Source: Stomorhina lunata
Taxonomy: Eukaryota; Arthropoda; Insecta; Diptera; Rhiniidae
DNA: 64,000 nt
Direction: 5' to 3'
NCBI GenBank assembly: GCA_933228675.1
Contig: OW121740.1
Span: 132,726,940-132,790,939, forward strand
The position numbers were made by a program, and so were the translations under genes. Below are positions 58,635 to 64,000 of this stretch, one piece after another. The notes beneath the pieces were generated by a model. It was not told the DNA's origin. It did not search any database and worked only from the letters and a program-made list of their open reading frames with translations. The first letter of the stretch is position 1; every line of letters starts with the position of its first letter.

Positions 58635-58935
58635 AACTGCCGAAAAACAACTAGCAAATTGTAAAATCAAACTAATTTTTTTAGTTATTTTCAATTTTTT
58701 GACTATCAAAAAAATAACTATCAAATTTTTCAAATCGAACTAAAATTTCAGTTATTTTCATTTTTTTGACTGACAAAAAATAACCTACAAAATTTTTCAA
58801 AATGAACGAAAGTTTCCGTTATTTTCAATTTTTTAACTACCAACAAACTAACTGTAAAATTCTTTAAATCTAACTGATTTTTCATTCGTTTTCAATTTTT
58901 CGACTGCCAAAATAATAAAGGTCCAAATTCAGTGA
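58635..58935. repeat. 67-bp tandem repeat, four copies
   Basis: ACTGCC/ACTATC/ACTGAC/ACTACC block starts at 58,636, 58,702, 58,769, 58,836 and 58,903 (spacings 66, 67, 67, 67). Each unit runs through AATAAC, TTTTTCAAATCGAACTAA and TTCAGTTATTTTCAATTTTT. Confidence 0.85.
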
Positions 58936-59449
58936 AATTTAATGATAATTCAGTTATTTATTTAATAGATAAATGTACATACAAAAACGGAATTTTCAAA
59001 AACAATAATGCCTTTTATAACATTATTTTATAACATCAAATAATCAAATATTATTTTTAATACTATAATTTATAACTAATTTTGTAAAACATTTTAAAAA
59101 ATTGCCTACAGTGTTCTGGTATGTAAACTATTTTTTTATTTTTTTCAATATATTGGATGTTGCTAACTGATTCTGCAATATGCCATTAGTTTTTGATATG
59201 AGTTCTAGCTGGAAAATTTAGTTTATCAAATATATTGAAACTGCATCTTTTAAATCTGAAATAACAAAAATAAAATAAAGTACTATATGTGATGAATAAT
59301 ATTAATAATAAAAAGTTATAAAAATTACTTTAATCTTAATTGTCCATTTTTCTTTCGCTTTGTTCCAAACCTACTTTAACCATGTGATTTTTTGAAAATG
59401 AAATGGAAATGAAGGATTTTGTTAAAAATTGATTCACTTTTTAAAATTT

Positions 59450-61090
59450 CAAATAAAATTAAAATTTATTAATAATTAAAGTTTTATAAAAAATTAAAAT
59501 TATATAAAAAAATTCAGATTATATAATTAAAAAAAATACAATTTTATAAAACAAAAAACTTTATAAAAACTTAAAATTTTATAAAAATTTAAAAAATTTT
59601 ATTAATTTTTTTTTACAAAAATTCTAAATTTTATAAAAATTTTATATTTTATAAAGATATATTGATAAAATTTTTATAAAACTTTGCAATTTATATTAAA
59701 TTAAGAATTAAAAAAAATGTTAAATATTAAAAAATTTAAATAAAACTATAGATTTTAATAAAATTATAAACTTAAATAAAAACATTTTTCAACTTAATAA
59801 AAATTGTAAAAATTTATAGAAATTCTACGTTTTATTAAAATTTTTGAATATAGAATTTTATAAAATATTATTTTTTTAAATTTTAAGAAAAATTTTGAAT
59901 TTTATAATATTGCGTATTTTACAAAATTTAAAATTTTTATTAAATTAGAAATTTTTATAAAATTTGAAATTTTTATAAAATTTGAAGTTTTTATTAAATT
60001 TGACGATTTATTTTTAATATATTGAAAAAATTTAAATACATTTTTATTAAATTTGAAATTTTTATAAAATTTGCAATTTCTACAATTTTAAATTTTTATA
60101 AAACTAAAAATTTTTGACGACTTATAAAATTATTTTTAAAATATAAAAAAATTTTAACTTTTAAAAATTTTAATCAAATTTTTATAAAATTGTATATTTG
60201 TTTACAAAATTTGAAAGTTTTATAAAATTTTAATTTTTTTAAATAGTAAATTTTTGCAATATCGTAAATTTTTGTAAAATTGTTAATTTTTATAAAATGT
60301 TAAATATTAATAAAATTATTAATTTAAATAAAATTATCACTTTATAAAAAAAAATTAATTTTATTTAACTAAAAATTTAAAAAAAAAATATGTAATTTTA
60401 TAAAAATATGAAATTTTTTAAAAATTCAAAAATTTGACCAAAAATAATAGGGTATAATATTTCTATCTATTATTTTTTTAAATTTTATAAAATTTTAATG
60501 TATTCTAAATTTTAAATAAATAAAACATCTAAAATTTATAAAATATTAGTTTCTATAAAATATTTGTAAAAATTTGAAGTTTTAATAATATTTTAATTTT
60601 GTTTAAAATTGTATTTGTGTTAAAAAATGATTTTTTTTATATAATTTGTATTTTTTATAAAATTTTCCCATAAAAAATTACGAATTAAATAAAATTTTAA
60701 GTTTTTATAAAACTTTGTAATATTTTTTATAAAATTTTAATTGTGTTTATAATATTAATTTTTAATAAAATTTTATTTTTGTTTTTTTATAATATTAAAA
60801 ATTTTAACTTTAAGAAAATTTGATTAAATTAAAATTTTGTAAAAGTTTTAAATTTATTTTTTTTTTTATAAATATCGAAAATTTTAAATTTTAACAAAAT
60901 TAAATTTTTGTAAAATTTTAAATTTTTTGTGAAATTTAAATTTTATAAAATAATTATTTTTTAAAAAATTTAAGTTTTTTTTTTTAAATTTACAATTTTT
61001 GGAAAAAAATTTTGTAGAATTTGAAATTTTTACAAAAAATTAAAATTTTTGTTAAATTTAAAGTTTTAATAAATATTGAAATTTTTATAA
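59450..61090. repeat. Very AT-rich low-complexity stretch
   Basis: Irregular alternation of TTTTATAAAATT and AAATTTTTA words without a fixed period. Different from the CTATAG-type arrays. Interior of the 3.45-kb TIR element. Confidence 0.7.
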
Positions 61091-61201
61091 AATAAACCAA
61101 AAAAAGTAACATACCCGGGATGCTGGAACTTTTGTTTTGCGTAAACCTAAATAAAGATTTTTATTAGTATTTTTTTTTAATATATAAGAACAAGCTTACC
61201 T

Positions 61202-61452
61202 TTAAGCATGTACACAATCGTAGGAGTAAAACCTGTCTAGTTGAAGAAAGATTCTGGGCACCTGCAAATGCTTTCTCTGTAAATATGTTTGCATGTTAGA
61301 TAAGGGAAGTTTTAGAATGTCCATGGATATTATGACACCAATTAATTGTCCATTGCAATATATCTTACGGAATTTGTTATCGAATGTAGTGTCGTAATGT
61401 CTATGGACCTTATGAAATGCCATCAAACATTTAGGCTTTTCTGAGAATTATT
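61202..61452 (-). other. Exon-like open frame in the 3.45-kb TIR element, unrecognised
   Basis: The minus-strand frame includes SEKPKCLMAFHKVHRHYD, FRKIYCNGQLIGVIISMDIL and LQVPRIFLQLDRFYSYDCVH, and ends at TAA (61,202-61,204 on the plus scale). Composition is normal for protein, in sharp contrast to the neighbouring AT-rich DNA. Upstream there is a possible splice acceptor (ATAATTCTCAG, about 61,440-61,450). Just past the stop there is a possible donor (AAAG/GTAAGC, about 61,194-61,203), and another donor-like AAG/GTAAGT lies further up at about 61,548-61,556. It could be an exon of a transposase or a captured host exon. I do not recognise the family. Confidence 0.4.
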
Positions 61453-61898
61453 TTTATGTGAAATTGAGTGAAAAAAACAAATCAATTTCACATGGACGTG
61501 ATTTGCAGAACAGTTTTTCTTAAAAAATCACAAAACGTTGAAATTTACTTACCTTCTTTTTTTGTTAAATATTTCAGTATTACAAAAAACTTCAAATAAT
61601 TTTTTTTTTCAATTTTTGTTAACAAATAATTTGCCGGCGTCTATGATTTGATTTTTTAATTTTCAAAGTTTTTTTTTTATATAAGTAATTATTTAAATTT
61701 CACAGAAAAGAAAATAACTAAAATTAATAACTGTAATTGATTATCAATAATTTTGTGTAGTTTGTTTTTTTAAATAAATAACCAAATCAGTTATTATTAG
61801 ATTTTCATATATTTTCAAATGTTTATTCATTTAAAAACGATTCAACTGAAAATTTTTAAAACAAAATACAGTCAGTTACTGTTATAATTTTCTGAGTG

Positions 61899-62939
61899 TA
61901 GATTATTTGATCTTAGTCTAAAATTTCAATAATTTTTTTCTCACATTGATATTTAGTACTTCGAGATCGCAGCAGAGAACTGCGATAAAAGTTACTTGTT
62001 TATTAATCTAACGCTCCATATGTTAATAATTTCTAGCGTTCCTGCGTCTACAAGAGTCATAATTGAAATCTGGGCTTATGGACCTATTTTCGATTATCAA
62101 AAGTACTATATTTGATAAAAAATAATAAAAATTTTATGACTGAAATTTAAAATAATTTATGATAAATTAAGATAAATTCTGCATTAAATCCCAGTTTCTT
62201 GGAAAAATCGTTCTTCAATAAATTTTATTCGCAAATAATGTATATTAAATTCAGCCCTCCAACTCCAACGCACATAAATATATCATAAATAAATATATCA
62301 CCAATTTCATTGCCACTTTCCTTCGTCTGTTCCCAATGTGATTTGTTGCTGTTGCTGTCTTGTACTTAATGGTCTCAATAGCTCTACATACAAACAAATC
62401 TGTCTGCTTAAGTAGAGATTTGTCTTTTCAGTTTTATTACCATATTTTCTTCTTCAATTACTGATTTTTTTCTTTTTTTTTTGCAAAGCAACCACCATTT
62501 CGCATCCATTTATAATGGCCAACACTTAATTCGGTTTCACCCACTCACTTACTCGCCATTTCCAGGGTAAGGCAACAAACAAACAAACTGATTTCAGAAA
62601 AGCCAACAACCAACGAAGCAAAACGACCACCTAAACAGTCAAACAAACCAACAAAGCTATTTGTGGTAATAGAGCTATTTTATGCATCAACTCAATTTAT
62701 ATTTTTACTTTAGATAAATATATCTATATACAGACATATTCACTTACGTGTAAGTGTATTTGTATATATGTATAAAAGCTACTGCTGATATACAAAGTTA
62801 GCAATAGCAATAATAATGATAATACACAAAACATTTATATTTGCTAAACAGTTGGGGATAACCCAGCGAGATGTGAAATACGAAACTCTTGATGTTCTAT
62901 ACATGAGAATAAATTGGAATATCCGTTGGACCGAACCAT
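61899..62939. other. Unique DNA
   Basis: Base composition is less extreme (62,300-62,640). No repeats or convincing coding frames. Confidence 0.45.
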
Positions 62940-64000
62940 TTTCGGTATCAAAATTTTTTACAGAAAAATTTCGGTATCAAAATTTTATATAAAAATTTTC
63001 GGTGTCAAAATTTGATATAAAAAATTTTCAATATTTAAAATCTAATATAAAAAATTTTCGGTATCAAAATTTTTTATAGAAAAAGGTCGGTATTAAAATT
63101 TTATACAAAAAAAATTTCGGTATCAAAATTTTATATAAAAAATTTTCAGTATCAAAATTTTATATAGAAAATTATAGGTATCAAAATTGAATAACGAAAA
63201 TTTTCGGTATCAAAATTTTATATACAAAATTTTCGGTATTAAAATTCTATATATAAAATTTTCAAAATTTTATACAGAAAATTTTCGGTGTCAAAATTTC
63301 ATTAAGACAATTTTTGATATCAAAATTTTTATAGAAAATTTTCTACATCAAAATTATTTATAAAAAGTTTTCGGTATAGAAAAATATAGAAAACTTTCGT
63401 CAATAAAATTTTATATAGAATGTTCCCGCTACCAACATTTTATATACAAAATTTTATATACAAAATTTTCGGTATCGAAATTTTATAGAGAAAATTTTCG
63501 GTACCAAATTCTTATACAGAAATTTTTTTTTTATATAAAAAATTTTTGGTATCAAAATTTTATATAGAAAATTTTAGGTATAAAAATTTTATATTATATA
63601 TATATATATATCAAATTCTTATACAGAAAATTTTCGATATCAAAATTTTATATAAAAAATATTCGGTATCAAAATTTTTTATAGAAAAATTCGGTATCAA
63701 AATTTTATATAGAAAATTTTCGGTATCAAAATTTTATATAAAAAATTTTCGGTATCAAAATCTTATATAGAAAATTTTCGGTATCAAAGTTTAATATAAA
63801 AAATTTTAGATAGAAAATTTTCGGTATCTATATTTTATGTAGAAAATTTTCGTTATCAAAATTTTTTATAGAAATTTTTCGGTACCAAAATTTTTTATAG
63901 AAATTTTTCGGTACCAAAATTTTAGATAGAAAAATTTTCAGTATCAAAATTTTATATAAAAAATTTTTGGTATCAAAATTTTGTATAGAAAATTTTTGGT
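62940..64000. repeat. AT satellite array S9, runs off the window
   Basis: A 29-bp unit, GGTATCAAAATTTTATATAG then AAAATTTTC, with an AT-dinucleotide patch at 63,590-63,612. It is the inverted counterpart of the end of array S8. Frames in it are Phe/Lys/Ile/Tyr repeats. Confidence 0.9.

Larger units (their letters stand above)
58446..61898. mobile_element. 3.45-kb TIR element with CACTCAGAA ends
   Basis: The left end is CACTCAGAATATTAT (58,446) and the right end, inverted, CACTCAGAAAATTAT (to 61,898), a 15-bp imperfect inverted repeat. TA lies directly outside both ends (58,444-58,445 and 61,899-61,900). Inside are a 67-bp tandem repeat near the left end, ~1.6 kb of very AT-rich TTTATAAAATTT-type sequence, and a frame of protein-like composition near the right end. 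Related subterminal motifs (CAGTTATT, AAATAACT) occur near both ends. Superfamily not assigned. Confidence 0.65.

Overview
The window looks like non-coding nuclear DNA of a higher fly (Diptera, most likely Calyptratae). It is strongly AT-rich. It carries insect-type transposon debris: RTE and Jockey-like non-LTR retrotransposons, a hAT transposon, mariner-like transposase, DINE-1/Helentron-like repeats and tRNA-derived SINE-like sequences. Species is not determinable from what I can see. I found no intact host gene, no rRNA, no true tRNA gene and no CRISPR array. Nearly every open frame is a by-product of simple repeats or a decayed transposon frame. The window could be intergenic or lie inside a very large intron.

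Layout: 0.4-2.0 kb AT satellite bordered by a dispersed repeat with a hammerhead-like motif; 2.0-4.0 kb mostly unique; 4.0-5.5 kb a MITE abutting a 1.3 kb TIR element that carries tRNA-like sequences; 6.7-8.0 kb AT satellite with a strand switch; 9.5-12.2 kb two Helentron-like repeats separated by half a MITE; 12.4-14.25 kb mariner-like remnant and a ~1 kb hAT with a perfect 8-bp target duplication; 14.3-18.9 kb a long-inverted-repeat element containing a SINE and broken by another Helentron-like insertion; 20.6-21.8 kb mid-length tandem repeats; 22.1-26.3 kb a composite of hammerhead-like module, satellite, nested tRNA-bearing element and a shared right-hand module; 28.1-30.6 kb a Helentron-like repeat split by another tRNA-bearing element; 32.9-35.4 kb AT satellite joined to ~84 copies of an 11-bp unit; 37.4-38.2 kb tRNA-like sequence and a possible Penelope-like remnant; 39.0-41.8 kb the largest satellite, with an internal ~1 kb duplication; 43.7-45.4 kb an element with 143-bp internal repeats; 45.5-50.7 kb a nest of RTE fragments broken by other elements; 50.9-52.5 kb a 30-bp array; 54.4-58.0 kb more element fragments and satellite; 58.4-61.9 kb a 3.45 kb TIR element with an exon-like frame; 62.9-64.0 kb satellite running off the end.

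Two themes stand out. First, at least eight AT-rich arrays share a 29-31 bp period, most share the palindromic core TTTTCTATAGAAAA, and several are bordered by the same dispersed modules, as if the satellite were the variable interior of a transposable unit. Second, the bordering module (six copies) contains a motif resembling a decayed type I hammerhead ribozyme. All family assignments come from reading motifs by eye; no search was run.
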